Positions 22,343 through 33,922 of a DNA stretch of 64,000 bases are shown here, piece by piece. Under the pieces are notes generated by a model that saw nothing but the letters and a program-made list of their open reading frames with translations, did not search any database and was not told the DNA's origin. Within the stretch, counting starts at the first letter, position 1, and each line of letters opens with the position of its first letter. The DNA comes from Rhabditophanes sp. KR3021 (taxonomy: Eukaryota > Nematoda > Chromadorea > Rhabditida > Alloionematidae): positions 3,596,001-3,660,000 of the forward strand of contig CAUJLY010000001.1 of assembly GCA_963281155.1 (NCBI GenBank), written 5' to 3'. Both the position numbers and the translations under genes were made by a program.

Positions 22343-25300
22343 ATTTTATTAATAACAATTTAAAATATGAAACCTTTTAAATTTTAATCATTATTTGACG
22401 CCACCGATTATATAAGGATAAGAAAAGCGGATCTGGCCTTTATTGCCATCCCCATTTTGCCCCACTTTTTAACTACTCGGTTTGCGCAGTAAAAAGGATG
22501 TAACAGTTTACTGTTATCAAGTATCTTTTATGGAAACCTGTTCAGAAGCTGACCGAGAATGAGTTTGTTGCAATTAAATGTATAAATTATGGTTGAAATA
22601 CTTATTTATTGTTTAAACTCATAAAAAGTTATACACAAACACATAAATTGTATGGATAATATAATACATATTTATTTGGGAAGATAATTAGTTATTTAAT
22701 CGTATGTCTTGTAATTAAAGAATGTTTTTCTCTTTAGTATCTACAAAAGTAATCTGTTATAAGTGTATGGGTTGTAAAAAATAAATTGAGATTTAAAGGA
22801 TAGATAATTGTATTAATAAATTTGTTTGTAAAAGAAAGGAAAAATTTCATGGTTGATGATCCATTTGCGAATTTAGAAATGCATAATATCCACTGGGCAT
22901 TTATCCATTTTCGATTTCTATTAAACTTTAACATTCGCCCATCTTCAATTGAATCGTCTTTGACTAATTGAATTACCATTGTTTCAATTAGTTGTTGCAT
23001 CTAAGAATTAGACATAGTTCCTGTTTCAAATATAACTAATTGCGCAAAATCAAGAAAAGTTATACATAAACCAAAACAGAAGTTTGTAACAATTTGTTGC
23101 ACCAAAATTTATTTTCGAAATTGATGAATGGACGGGGGCAACAGCTTATTTACACTAGCCTCCATGATTTATGGTAATAGCAGGGGTGAATTTAAATAAT
23201 TTCAAAAATAACATTTGTTTTACTAAAAACCAAAATAGCTTGGAGTATTTAATCAAAAAAATGCAAAAATAATTAAAAAAGAAGAAGGATTTATATGTAG
23301 CAGATATTGCCATGGTTCGACGACTTTTAGCATACTAATTGTGCCGAGTGTGAAATCTTTTCAAATGTATACTTACTTCTCTTAATATTTTACATTTTTT
23401 ATCTACCAATTAATGGATGGATGTTCTTTAAAGAGAATAATAGGTTATTTTTGTGAAGCTATGTCGTTGCACTCATTTCCTTCTTACCCTACACAACTCA
23501 TAACTTCTATCTCATGCAAGGTCATTATTCTTATACTTTTTGTCCAAATTACAACTTAACCCCACTTTTTATTGCTCTTTAAAAATATTTGTCATTACAA
23601 TCAACTTATTGGCAAAACATTATTTTCCTTTGTACAAGTCCACATAAAAGTTTCCCAAAAAATATTTTCTATAATTAAAAGTAAGCGGAAGTTAGTATAT
23701 TTGATTTGCATATAATTACAGGCTGTTGGAGCCAGACAATAACATTAAGATTTATGATATTTTTACGATATTTCAGTCTGAGCAGCAGTAAAAATATGCA
23801 TTATTATTTTTATGGGTACAACTATTAATGGTTAATTAGCAGCAGTAAAGGAATACTCTATAAAAAGCTAATCTCGTACTTTTAAAGATCTAATTTCATA
23901 TAAGTATTAACTAACTTTTGCAACCAATATTCTAACCTACTTCGTGCAAATATTTGCTATCATCCCAAAGTGTAAATTGACTCAAGGATACGTTGCCTTA
24001 TTCAGCTAAAAATGATGTATCATCAATTTAAATAGAACAATTACAAAAAAGGGCATTTAATTGAAACTTAAAAGCTTTTCAAATCTTTATTTTTATCAAA
24101 TCATCAAAACAGTCTGGCTATTAAACGTTTTTAACTGAATGAACTAATCATTTATTTTTGTTGCTGTTATTAAAATATTATAATTTTGTTAAAAATAACA
24201 TATTAGTAAGTTGTAACAAAAAGCTTCATTCAATTGCTCTTTCAAAAGCAATCAGATTCAAGTTTGTTTACAAAAAACTATCAGATAAGCAGTTTTTAAA
24301 TATCTAAAAAGTAAATTCTCTTTTTAAAGAAATATTCACAAATAAAATCTCTCATCCAAAATATGCCTCAAAATTGCACGCTTCATAGAGAATCCTCAGT
24401 GTATATTGTTTGATTTAGCCAAAAAATGATATCATTACCTATTCCATTTTAAAAACAATGAACTCTCTGCCTTCCTCTACAAATAAGGGCATTAAAGATA
24501 AGGACACTAGAAAACACAGAAACACTTGACGTGTGTTTCTATATTGTTATTTGTTATTTCAAATTTGAGGGTATTATCTGAATTTTAAACAATCAAAATA
24601 TCTTTTAACAACTTTTTTATCAATAAGTGTTTGTATTTTATCTGATTTTGAGAGAGAGTTAATTCGCCTAATCTAAGTATCAATTTAACATTCAATCTTA
24701 ATAAATCTTGTTATAAAGACAACTTTGTGACAATGAAATAATAATATTTGCTTTACCCCAAATGATCCTTTAAAACGTTTTAGCCTATTAAACGACCTTA
24801 ACTTACTAACTCAATCAACTTCATTAATCTGCTAAGATTTAATTTTTCCTCAAAAACGACATGTACTTGGCACTAGTTCGTTTACTTTGATGGTTAATTA
24901 CAATACTATAATAAAAATGTATGGAATCTATTTATTTTTATTAATTTCGGTATAATTAACGTGTTTTTGGTAGTAATACTTTATTACCATTTTCAGACAT
25001 AAAATTGTACTTAAACCTTATTCGCCCGAAATTGGCATAACCCAAATTATTTATTTGTTATCACAAATTTAAACGAAGAGATGTTATTATTTTTATGAGG
25101 TTTACCGACTCTTTGAATGTTCCATCGTATTTATGATTTGAAATAATATACTGATTAAATATTATGAGTGGGTAAAATCTATCCAAAATTAATCATTATG
25201 GTAATGCTTGTTGTAGTAGTTATTATTTATGTAAAAAATGGTTTGTTCCAAGTTTAAAATGGACCACTTTATCAGATACTTTCTATTATTATTCCCTCAC

Positions 25301-26296
25301 TTTGTGATGAATTTTTACAACTTTACTTATTTTCAAGAAATCACTAAATAATAATTAGTTGAAAGAAAGAAAATATTTTTGACGTTCAAATGCTTTTTGA
25401 TTTTTTGATATGTTATGCAATTTATTTTAAGAATTTTAATGGATGTCTGATGACAGCAGCACAGTAATTAGGAGTGCTATTTATATTGTGAGTATGAACA
25501 ACTAAATGACATTATGCATTTTAAATAAGTACAGATTTTGCCTTTCCACATAATTATTACCTAGTGTAAATGCTTTTTCTGCAACTGAACCTCCATAGGA
25601 AACTATTAAATATTTATGAAAAACATACACTAAACACCTTCTTAATATTATGTTTTCTTGGCAAATGTAATGTCATGATATTAAGTTGTGAGCTTCATTA
25701 CTATTGAGTATTATGTGGTATTATACTAAAAGCTTATTTGTATAGATATTTCAACAAGAAACTTTTTATGTTTCAAAGCCATCTCACCCAGTCAATTCCA
25801 TTAAACTAATTAGAAGACAAACATAATAGTCTTGCCTCAGCTTTTATGAATTCAATTATTCTTGCCAAATCTAAAAGATACGCCTTTTACACCAATGATA
25901 AAATCATTTTATCACTAAATTTATATGATATAGTGTTATACTATAACAAAAAAAACCAACGTGCATAAAAGGCTTTACCACCTATTTTTATTATACATCA
26001 TTTTATTCGCTCTTTGTTAGCCAGTGGCAGTCAAAAAGTGGGGACAATTTTATTTAAGAAACCACAAAAGAATACTTACTTTTTTTATTAGTTGAGATTT
26101 TTTCAAAACTACTATCTCGTTAATTGAGTGGCTCATTTTATTGTACTTTCGAGAGTATATCATCGGAATAATTCTATTTAATTTTAAATGAACCAGTCTT
26201 TCAAATAAAATATATTTTTAGAACAATTTTACTGATCATTGATACTATATTTTTACCATATTCAAACTATTTGGATTAGCTATTAAGCTTCAAATA
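22343..26296. other. Large AT-rich intergenic region
   Basis: About 4 kb without a convincing gene. It would contain the promoter of the GRL gene at the left and of the GPCR at the right. One minus-strand ORF (22734-23000) is listed separately as doubtful. Confidence 0.6.
22734..23000 (-). CDS. Doubtful small ORF
   Basis: An ATG-initiated frame of 88 codons. Its first 55 residues have protein-like composition (VKDDSIEDGRMLKFNRNRKW, then INAQWILCISKFANGSS), while the rest is AT-biased. No family is recognised and no neighbour supports it. It could be a short gene, an exon or chance. Confidence 0.2.
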   Translation of the reverse strand: MQQLIETMVIQLVKDDSIEDGRMLKFNRNRKWINAQWILCISKFANGSSTMKFFLSFTNKFINTIIYPLNLNLFFTTHTLITDYFCRY

Positions 26297-27548
26297 ATGG
26301 AATATTCAAAACTCGCAAATAATTTTTCGGCCATTTCTTTAGCTGATGATGCAAGATTATGCTCCGAGTCGGAGCATTATTCAACTACGCGTTTTCTGGA
26401 ACTTAGTATGGCTTCAATAGTAGCTTTTGCAGGAGTAATCGGAAACATCATTCTATTGTATGTCTTGCTTTCCAAAAAGGATTCTTCCGCCAAACCAACT
26501 TTATACCCAGCAGCCCTTGCTTTATTTGATTGCCTTTTATGCATCGTATACATTTTAATGTTTGGACTTGATGCCATAATTCACTATTCAAAATCTTATT
26601 TCCTATTTGTTATTTACAATTATTATATTAAAGAAGTATATTTTCTTTCCAAACTAATTCAAATCAGTATCCCTTATATGCTTATCTTTGGCAACATAGA
26701 AAGACTAATCTGGACTTTTGGTAGAATTAAGAACAAGATTCTAATAAACACACAATCAAAAAGAGGAAGAAAATGGACGTTGTCCTTGACAATTATATTT
26801 TGTATTATCGCTCGAAGTCCAATATATTTTGGATTCAAGATGGTAGATTACGAGGAATGTAATAATGTAATGAGATCGAAAGCTTTGGAACCAACTGAGT
26901 GGTTTCTAAATGGATATGGCGGTTTCGATTTGTATGCTTTCATTATCCTTCAAACATTTTTCCCATTTTTTGTTTTGTTATTTTTAAATTTTGTAAGTTC
27001 ACTTCAATGATATTTAATTATTAAACTTTGTGTACATTTTATAGGTCATCATACATCGAATGTCACGAAAATCCTTACTAACGGCAAATCAAACGAGTTT
27101 TATTCCTACTGGTAAACTGGACAGTAATGAAATTAGCATTACTAGAAAAGTTTCATCTTGCTCAAACAATCTTTCCGTTACTCTCACTTTAAAAAGAAAG
27201 AATTCATTTACAAACCTAAAAATGGATACGCAAATGAGAAATGCGGTGATTACGATGACGATAGTTGTAGCCTCGTATTTGCTAAGTAATTCACTACATC
27301 TGATACTTACTATGTTAGAACAAACAAATTCCAAAATATTAAAAAATGATGAAGATCCAAGCATGGCATCTCTCTTTCACACCTACTTCTCTGATTTGGT
27401 TTCTTTCGTTTACATGTTTACGAGTGCCGCTAGGATTTTGATTTATTATATTTGCAACCCTGTCATTAGAAAAGACCTTCAACAATTTTTTAAAGCAATT
27501 TGCCATATGGGCAAAAGTGAAAAGATTGAACCGGTAACAGCAGTTTAA
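26297..27548 (+). CDS. Rhodopsin-like peptide GPCR
   Basis: Exons 26297-26992 and 27045-27548 (52-bp intron in TM5) give 399 residues. Seven hydrophobic segments are visible: TM1 with GVIGNIILLYVL (the GN of class A), TM2 with ALALFDCLLCIVYIL, TM3 ending in FGNIERLIW (an ERL in place of DRY), TM4 with LTIIFCIIARSPIYF, TM5 with FFPFFVLLFLNFV, TM6 with ITMTIVVASYLLSNS and TM7 ending in YYICNPVIRKDL (an NPxxR variant of NPxxY). The long third intracellular loop is Ser/Lys-rich. It resembles the nematode FMRFamide- or myosuppressin-type receptor expansions, so neuropeptide reception is likely, but ligand and orthologue cannot be set from sequence. Confidence 0.9.
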
Positions 27549-28256
27549 TTGTTTATTTGCGTCAAATCAAATAGATTCGCATACTGTTCATTTTCATTTG
27601 AATAATATTAATTAAGTTAAATACATTTATAATTTATTAACGTTGAAATGTGCCCATCATACATAAATCTTTACCAATAATATTGATTTAAACAGGAAAT
27701 AAATGTTAGTTATCATTTTACTTATTTTTATTGAGTATACTTATTCACAGTGTTGCATAATTTTTTAAAAAGCTTGTAATGTCTAGGTAAAGATTGGGGA
27801 AACGATGCTTGGTTTTCGTGACAGGAGCATTAATATGAATGGATCTTAATGCAAAATAAAAATTTATCAGATAATTTATGCCAGCTCTAGTGAATTTTCT
27901 TTATTTATTGTTTACGAGTTTGTGTTTTTTGTATTACCACTATTTATCTATAAACCCATACCTACTTTTAAACCCTTATCACCAACGCCTTCTAAAACGA
28001 TCTTAATCGACATTGATTGGAGCAAAGTTTATTATAACAAATATTTTCCTCGATTCTCTTGGATTCTGATGGTGATTTTTGACAACCAATGGCTTGTGTA
28101 CTTTGATTAAAGTTAATCTAGTAACTTGGAGTAATCTATGTCTAACTAACTCGTTTAATTGTGTTAATTTAAATTACTGATCTCGCAATCAATTATCATT
28201 TTTCTTCACGTTTACATACTTTTATCAGAGACTAAGTCAATACTTATTTTTCAGAC
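27549..28256. other. Intergenic
   Basis: Holds the 3' UTR of the GPCR (AATAAA near 27700) and the leader of the next gene, with an acceptor TTTTTCAG just before its ATG. Two overlapping short plus-strand frames at 27878-28110 are hydrophobic and unsupported. Confidence 0.5.
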
Positions 28257-28723
28257 ATGGTTGTATCAAAGATTGTCAGTGCCCTTCAATTCACCGGAGA
28301 AACCGTCAAAGGAGCTGCCCTTGTCTTGGCCAACCCAAATGCTAAGATCCCAGAATCTAAGATTGTCTCTCACATGCCAGCTAGACCTTTTACCGGCCCA
28401 GAATGGTTACGTATGTGGTCCTGGAGACACAACTGGAAGCTCCTTCCAGTGTTCCGTTATTATGTCTTCTCGGGAATGATTGTTTATGGAATCTTCAAGT
28501 TTGTTTTGCCAAGTAAGTACATACTTAATGTTGTGAGTAATCTAATTACACATTTGTAGTCAAACCACGACACGGAATCCAATATACTCAGGGATACGAA
28601 AATTCTCATCATCACGAAGTTGAGCACTGGTACGGATACAGACAACAAGTCCAAGATGCCTTGTACTTCAAGAAATACAATCCACTCAAGAAAGCTGGAG
28701 AAGCTGAAGTTGGAGGTCATTAA
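28257..28723 (+). CDS. Small single-pass membrane protein, probably mitochondrial
   Basis: Exons 28257-28512 and 28560-28723 (47-bp intron) give 139 residues. The N-terminus is Lys/Ser-rich and amphipathic. A Trp/Arg-rich stretch (GPEWLRMWSWRHNWKLLP) precedes one transmembrane segment (YYVFSGMIVYGIFKFVLP), and the C-terminal third is His/Tyr-rich and charged (ENSHHHEVEHWYGYRQQ). Size, topology and the GC-rich, biased codon use suggest a highly expressed accessory subunit of a respiratory complex or ATP synthase. I do not recognise the exact subunit. Confidence 0.75.
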
Positions 28724-29055
28724 ACAGTCTTTTTCGTCGACTTTTTGGGCATTGGCTTAACAACTGATGTCCGAAGACCGAATTTTATAATTAGATGGTT
28801 GCTTCCATAAAATACTTTTGAAAACGTCAATTTTTAAAGGATTTTATTAAATAAAATTTTAGATTTAACGTTTCTTAAAATGCACTAACGTCCAATTAAA
28901 GTTACATCTTCACAAATGATTTACATATATGCTAAAATATGTAAATATAGGTGGCCGTTTGATACTTTAATAAATTTAAAAATGTGTGCAAAAGGAGATT
29001 GTATCTTACTGAATAATTTATTAGTTCTTAAATGTGTTTATGAATATTAAGAAAA
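28724..29055. other. Convergent 3' flank
   Basis: Spacer between convergent genes with AATAAA near 28851. Nothing else seen. Confidence 0.4.
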
Positions 29056-31420
29056 TTAAATACTATTTATACCGGAAGTAGATACATTATAATTACTTTG
29101 ATTGGGTACTTCCTTGTTTGCAATATTAGTCACAGCTGGACATTCGAAATGAACACAATGAAATACCTCATTTGCTGAGTTGTAGGTTCCAACTATCTTT
29201 ATAAATACAATTGGTTGTTGAGGGAAAGTTAAATGTTGCCACGATTTGCATTCCTCTTGTGTTTTGTCCACTATCCGCTTCCAAACTTTGCCATTACAAG
29301 AAACTTCGATGTAATATTGGTAGTAACGTTCATCACAATCCCACAGCAACAGTTTCATAGATGATAAAAGATAAGGTTGCGACAATTCGATTGTTAAACA
29401 GCCAGCTCCGATCTAAGTAAATAATTTAATTCAATTCAATAAATAGATTCTCACCTGATGGCAAACGTAGCCCTGTTGGAGGTCGTAATTGTGGATGTCT
29501 CCGTCCAGTAGACAATTTATTTTGCGAGCAACTCCTTCAGTTACAATAGCATTGTTTGGTATGGTTGCAACATTTTCACTTGGAATGACTATCCCAGTTA
29601 TCGGATCAAATATGGCAGGGTTTGTTTTAAATAGGGCTTCTAAATAAACAATGTGAAATGTGTTTGATATTTTAGAGTCTGTTCCACGTATCCGAATATA
29701 TCTAAATTATGTTATTTTAGATTGCCTTGCAACATTTTCCAAAACTCACTTTACAACTCTTTGTCTAAAGAACAACTTCTGCACACTACGGCACGTGTAT
29801 TCTGAATAATCAATTACCCGAAGCCAAGCTTTGCTATCATTGCTAGTCTCTATGTGATAAGAGTAAGAACTTTGAAAACGTTCCATAAACATGAGCAGTA
29901 TATGATTCAGAGTATAATGTTTATTTAATTCAATTATAATTCCCTCTGTTCCGGATTCAATAGTGTGCTTCGTGTAAACTTGATCAATTTCATAGGTCCC
30001 AGGTCTTCCAGCAAACATTGCAGCCGGAACTTCACCACAAATGACTCTTGCATCATATTTTGGACTGACAACATTGACATCTAGAAGTTTCAAGCCTCGA
30101 ATATTGAGCTCATCACTTCTTTTAAAACTGATTTCCTTTAAAGCGTCAAGGATGTCATCTGTATTGAATAATTTAGAATCTCTCACTGGCCCTATTAAGT
30201 CAGCAAAACTGATTAAAGATAAACGCACATGTCTGATGAGATTCTCAAAAGGTTCATTTTTATTCAAAATTATATATTTTTTGATTGCTATAAAAGTTTA
30301 TTAGTGTGATGACTTTATCTTTAAATTTAAGTATTTATTGGTCGAAGATGCTCAAATAGCTTATATTACAGATATAAAACCAAGTTCCGCAAACTGATTA
30401 GGAATGGCTTGAATTGTTATCCCAATAAGCAGACAACTATCAATAAGTATTCCAAGAATTATGGAAAGACTCTGTTCTGCAGAAAGCTAGAAGCACATAA
30501 ATCAATGCCCAAGGTTGATGTAAGATTCAAATAGTTTTAAAAAGAATTAAAGAATATCAGGCTCGGAAAGAAACTCAACGATGCTCCTGATTTACACACT
30601 TGGAGTTTTATAAAGAAGACTGGTAATAGTCCGTCTAATTAAAATAAATATATCCCTTCCTGCTATACTTTAACCACAATGAACTTTTTTCGCCCTACCT
30701 TCAAAGATCTCGAATTCAGGGCAATAAAACGAATTGCGGCTAATCAATTGTTCAATAGATTCTGCAGTGAGAGTTAAAAATTCAGAAGATTTTACTAAAC
30801 ATAGTGCATGATTGTCAGCGAAGGATAGGCATGTCTGCAGGAGATTTTCTAAGTTGAATGCTTTTGCTAATGTTAGAATTTCACATAAATTATTTCCACA
30901 TAATATGACTTCAAATCTGTTGACTGTGATGGCTTCTAATTCCTCAAAGCCAAACTCGTGGGCTAATTCGAACAAATTTATCAGTAACAAATCTGACATT
31001 GCGCCTAACTGGATTTTTCCCGAATAAATGTACTTTAAAACTATTTTAAACACATCAATAGATGCATCCACAATTGTCACTTCGTTCTGGATGCTCTCTT
31101 TCATACCATTGCCAAATAGAGCTCTAAAGTAACGAGAGCGTGTCGACAGAATAAGTTTATGAGCAGGAATTCTGGTGCCTCCGATGACGAGTGTCACATC
31201 ACTTAATTCTTCTGATAAACATAAATTGGATATTTGATCGACGAGAAAACTACTGTGATCTACATTTTCTAAATAAATGAGTCAAAGTAAATAATGAACC
31301 ATTTTAAATAATATTAAATAATATACCTTTCATTGTGTCACTATCGTTTTCGTAAGGTAGCCGTTCGTTGCAATCTAAGCGTGAATAGCACATCATCTGC
31401 TTTACGTGGTGATCACTCAT
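29056..31420 (-). CDS. BTBD9: BTB/POZ domain-containing protein 9
   Basis: Five exons (31327-31420, 30699-31268, 29750-30287, 29455-29701, 29056-29412) join with consistent phases to 601 residues, close to human BTBD9 (612). Domains in order: BTB at about 45-150 (DVTLVIGG, IPAHKLILSTRSRYFRALFG), BACK at about 155-260, then two discoidin/F5-F8 type C-like modules. Each module has the family signature: YHIETSNDSKAWLRVIDYSE with TCRSVQKLFF, and LLLWDCDERYYQYYIEVS with CKSWQHLTF. The ending SANEVFHCVHFECP matches the family strongly. BTBD9 is a cullin-3 substrate adaptor; C. elegans hpo-9 and fly BTBD9 affect sleep, dopamine and iron biology. Intron 2 (411 bp) is unlike the other, short introns and holds plus-strand coding-like sequence. 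Confidence 0.96.
30370..30642 (+). pseudogene. Antisense coding-like relic in BTBD9 intron 2
   Basis: On the strand opposite to BTBD9, two blocks read as protein: KTKFRKLIRNGLNCYPNKQT running on to a TAG at about 30520, then in another frame ELKNIRLGKKLNDAPDLHTW to a TAA at 30642. Composition is unlike the AT-biased surroundings. There is no start codon or family signature. It is best read as a decayed coding fragment. Confidence 0.4.
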
Positions 31421-32762
31421 TTTTTAAAATATATCTTTATCAAAAGTAGTGATATTGACAATGAACTGAAAACACATTATTAAATATACACAAAGAAACA
31501 ATTACGATTCAATAGTATTATCGGTTTTGTTGTTTAAACTAAAATATCGCTTTAAACTATTTTTCTTATCGGGAATAGAGCAAACACTTAACAATGTAGT
31601 ATTATTGTTACCAACATAAAGTCTTACGTCATTATTTTCCAATTCGCGAAACATAAAAAATAAATATAAATGTGGTGAATATAGCGGATGCTGCAAGAAG
31701 CAGCGTTAATTGCAAGTTTACGCAAAGATCAAAATAAGTTTAAAGCTAATGTAAACGAGTTGTTAATACATGTGACTTTCTAAAAAATAAGGAACATTTG
31801 GCTATAAGTTGTTGTCAGAGAAAATTAGTCTCTGAATCAACATAAATAAATATACGTACACCTTTGTTTATTGTCTATTGTATACATTAGATAGAAAAAA
31901 GTAAAGCAAACGTGTTTTTTGTTAGGTTATATAAAATTATATTCAGCTGGAAGTAAATGAGATATATTTGCAAACGTTAGGACATTGATTAGTGAAAAAT
32001 ACCATTTACATATTGTTTTATGTCCAATTAGAAGTATAGAATTCATTTTGTGCAAATAGAAAGGTGATTGTTATGATCATGTGTTTTCTAATATCTACTG
32101 CATCCGGTCATAAGTACATGGTGGGTCAAAACAACAAACTGTAAACACGAAGTGACGAACTTCAATTTTCGTTACGAGAACATATTTAATTTCAAATTTC
32201 TGCTCCCTCGTCTGAAATCAACCATTTAAGCTAATCCGTTTAATCACGATCAGAATCAAATAATTAATACATCCATAGTGCGAATTACAAATGTTCAGGT
32301 TCTTAACTTCGCTGTAAAAAAGTTGTAATCTTTGATCAAGTATTGTAATAAATATAAAATTTTAATATTTATGTTGGTGTAATATTGCTGCCTGATGATT
32401 AATCAAGCCAATAAAAAATCAATTGTTAAAATATGAAATCATTTGAACTTTTCCGCATAAAGTTCAATGCAATTAATAAGTAAGTCTTGCTCACATTCTT
32501 AACTGATTAGCCATCGCTTAATAGACACAAAAAGATTCTTATCAATATTATCATCTTTATGGTTGATGACTAAAGTATTGGCGCTTCTTTGACATACAGA
32601 TTTAAAATATGTACATTGAGTGTATTTTTTGGGATTAATTATACTATAATTTTATGTAGCCAGTAAATAAGAGATTAGTATACAAAATAATCCTTTGTAA
32701 ATTTGCAATATAACATCTCTGCCTGTTTAAAAGACAAAAACAACAAAATTTGCCACATACAA
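31421..32762. other. Intergenic between divergent genes
   Basis: Promoter space for BTBD9 (left) and the secreted Cys-rich gene (right). A minus-strand open frame at 31502-31696 has some protein-like stretches (RELENNDVRLYVGNNN) but begins without ATG context and is not supported. Confidence 0.45.
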
Positions 32763-33269
32763 ATGCTATTGCACTTTTTGATGATGTTTTCAACTCATTT
32801 ATTTTTCTTAATCTGTCTTATGAATTTTTCAAATGCTTATCAAAACAAAATCACATCCACAGACTTCGTGGTATCATTAGTAATGAAAGAACCTCGAATT
32901 TGTGAAGTGTGCTATGATTTTTCGAAAGAATACTTAAATTGGACAACACTTGGTTATGAGGGTTGCCTTGAAACTACACTGTCATACTGCACCTGCTTAA
33001 TGAATGTTGTTCAAAATTATGCAAAAATTCCTCATAAACCGGATCTCTGCGTCGTAATTGTACCCAAATTGTTAGAAAAAATTAAGTCAGATATTGGTAA
33101 CGGTGGTATATTAGAAAACAACATAAAAAAAGTTGCTCAGGACTTTTGTCTATTGTTATTACCGTTTTGTAAAACATCCAAATCGTTCAAATCAAGTGGC
33201 CTTCCTGCTAATCCAGATCACCAAAATAGTCATCGCAATTTCCATGAATGGATTGATATTTATGCTTAA
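32763..33269 (+). CDS. Secreted cysteine-rich protein, unknown
   Basis: The first ATG in frame gives 168 residues. The N-terminus is a strong signal peptide (MLLHFLMMFSTHLFFLICLM) with likely cleavage after SNA. The mature part has eight Cys (residues 47, 50, 68, 76, 78, 96, 129, 136) and predicted helices (LLEKIKSDIGNGGILENNIK). The helical pattern and Cys pairing loosely recall saposin-like folds, but the spacing is not canonical. No orthologue recognised. Confidence 0.6.
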   Translation: MLLHFLMMFSTHLFFLICLMNFSNAYQNKITSTDFVVSLVMKEPRICEVCYDFSKEYLNWTTLGYEGCLETTLSYCTCLMNVVQNYAKIPHKPDLCVVIVPKLLEKIKSDIGNGGILENNIKKVAQDFCLLLLPFCKTSKSFKSSGLPANPDHQNSHRNFHEWIDIYA

Positions 33270-33913
33270 ATAAAAAACGGCTAATGCAACGACTACCTAT
33301 ATAAAGCATACAACACAATATAATAATGTCCGTAATCAAAAAATTCATATTCCGTTTGTTAATGTAAACAACCATACATTAATTCAATTGTTTGCTTAAT
33401 TTTCATTTTATTATTTAAATAAATAAGTTACGCTATCCTTTTTGTATACCTGCTTGAATTATTACACCAATGTGCTTCATGAACCTCACCTTTTATCCTA
33501 ACTTCCATCTCATTCCATTAGAAAAGGATAAAATTTGATGAGTAATCAAAAACTTTTTTGACTATCATAGTAAACTAGTTAGAATTAGCAATCGTATGTT
33601 AGGCTAAATATTTTGAACTAGGCTAATTTAAATTAAATTGAGTCCTGTAAAATACGACTTCGTTACTTTTAATTGCGCCAATAAAATATTACTCATTACA
33701 TCATTTTTAATTACGATAATCTCGAAAATAAGCGTACTTTCATACCTTGCCATATATTTATTATTTTTGCTTTATCACTATTTGATAAGAGCATAAAAAA
33801 TTAAAGCACAATATTTCATGAGTTTGTGAATCATCATCTATATAGATAGCAACAATGTCAAATACAAAGGTGCGTCCTTTTTAGAACAGTTTATAATATT
33901 GCTCACTTTTTAT
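33270..33913. other. Intergenic flank of the transposon
   Basis: AT-rich, no ORF of note. It ends at the 9-bp target-site duplication of the MULE. Confidence 0.5.
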
Positions 33914-33922
33914 CATTCTTAC
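33914..33922 (+). repeat. Left target-site duplication of the MULE
   Basis: CATTCTTAC, identical to the 9 bp at 37254-37262 on the other side of the element. Mutator-like elements usually make 8-11 bp (often 9 bp) duplications. Confidence 0.8.

Noticed and set aside
27878..28110. Two overlapping hydrophobic short frames between the GPCR and the small membrane protein
   Set aside because: One has an ATG but only 43 codons; the other has none. Both fit AT-biased chance and lack support.
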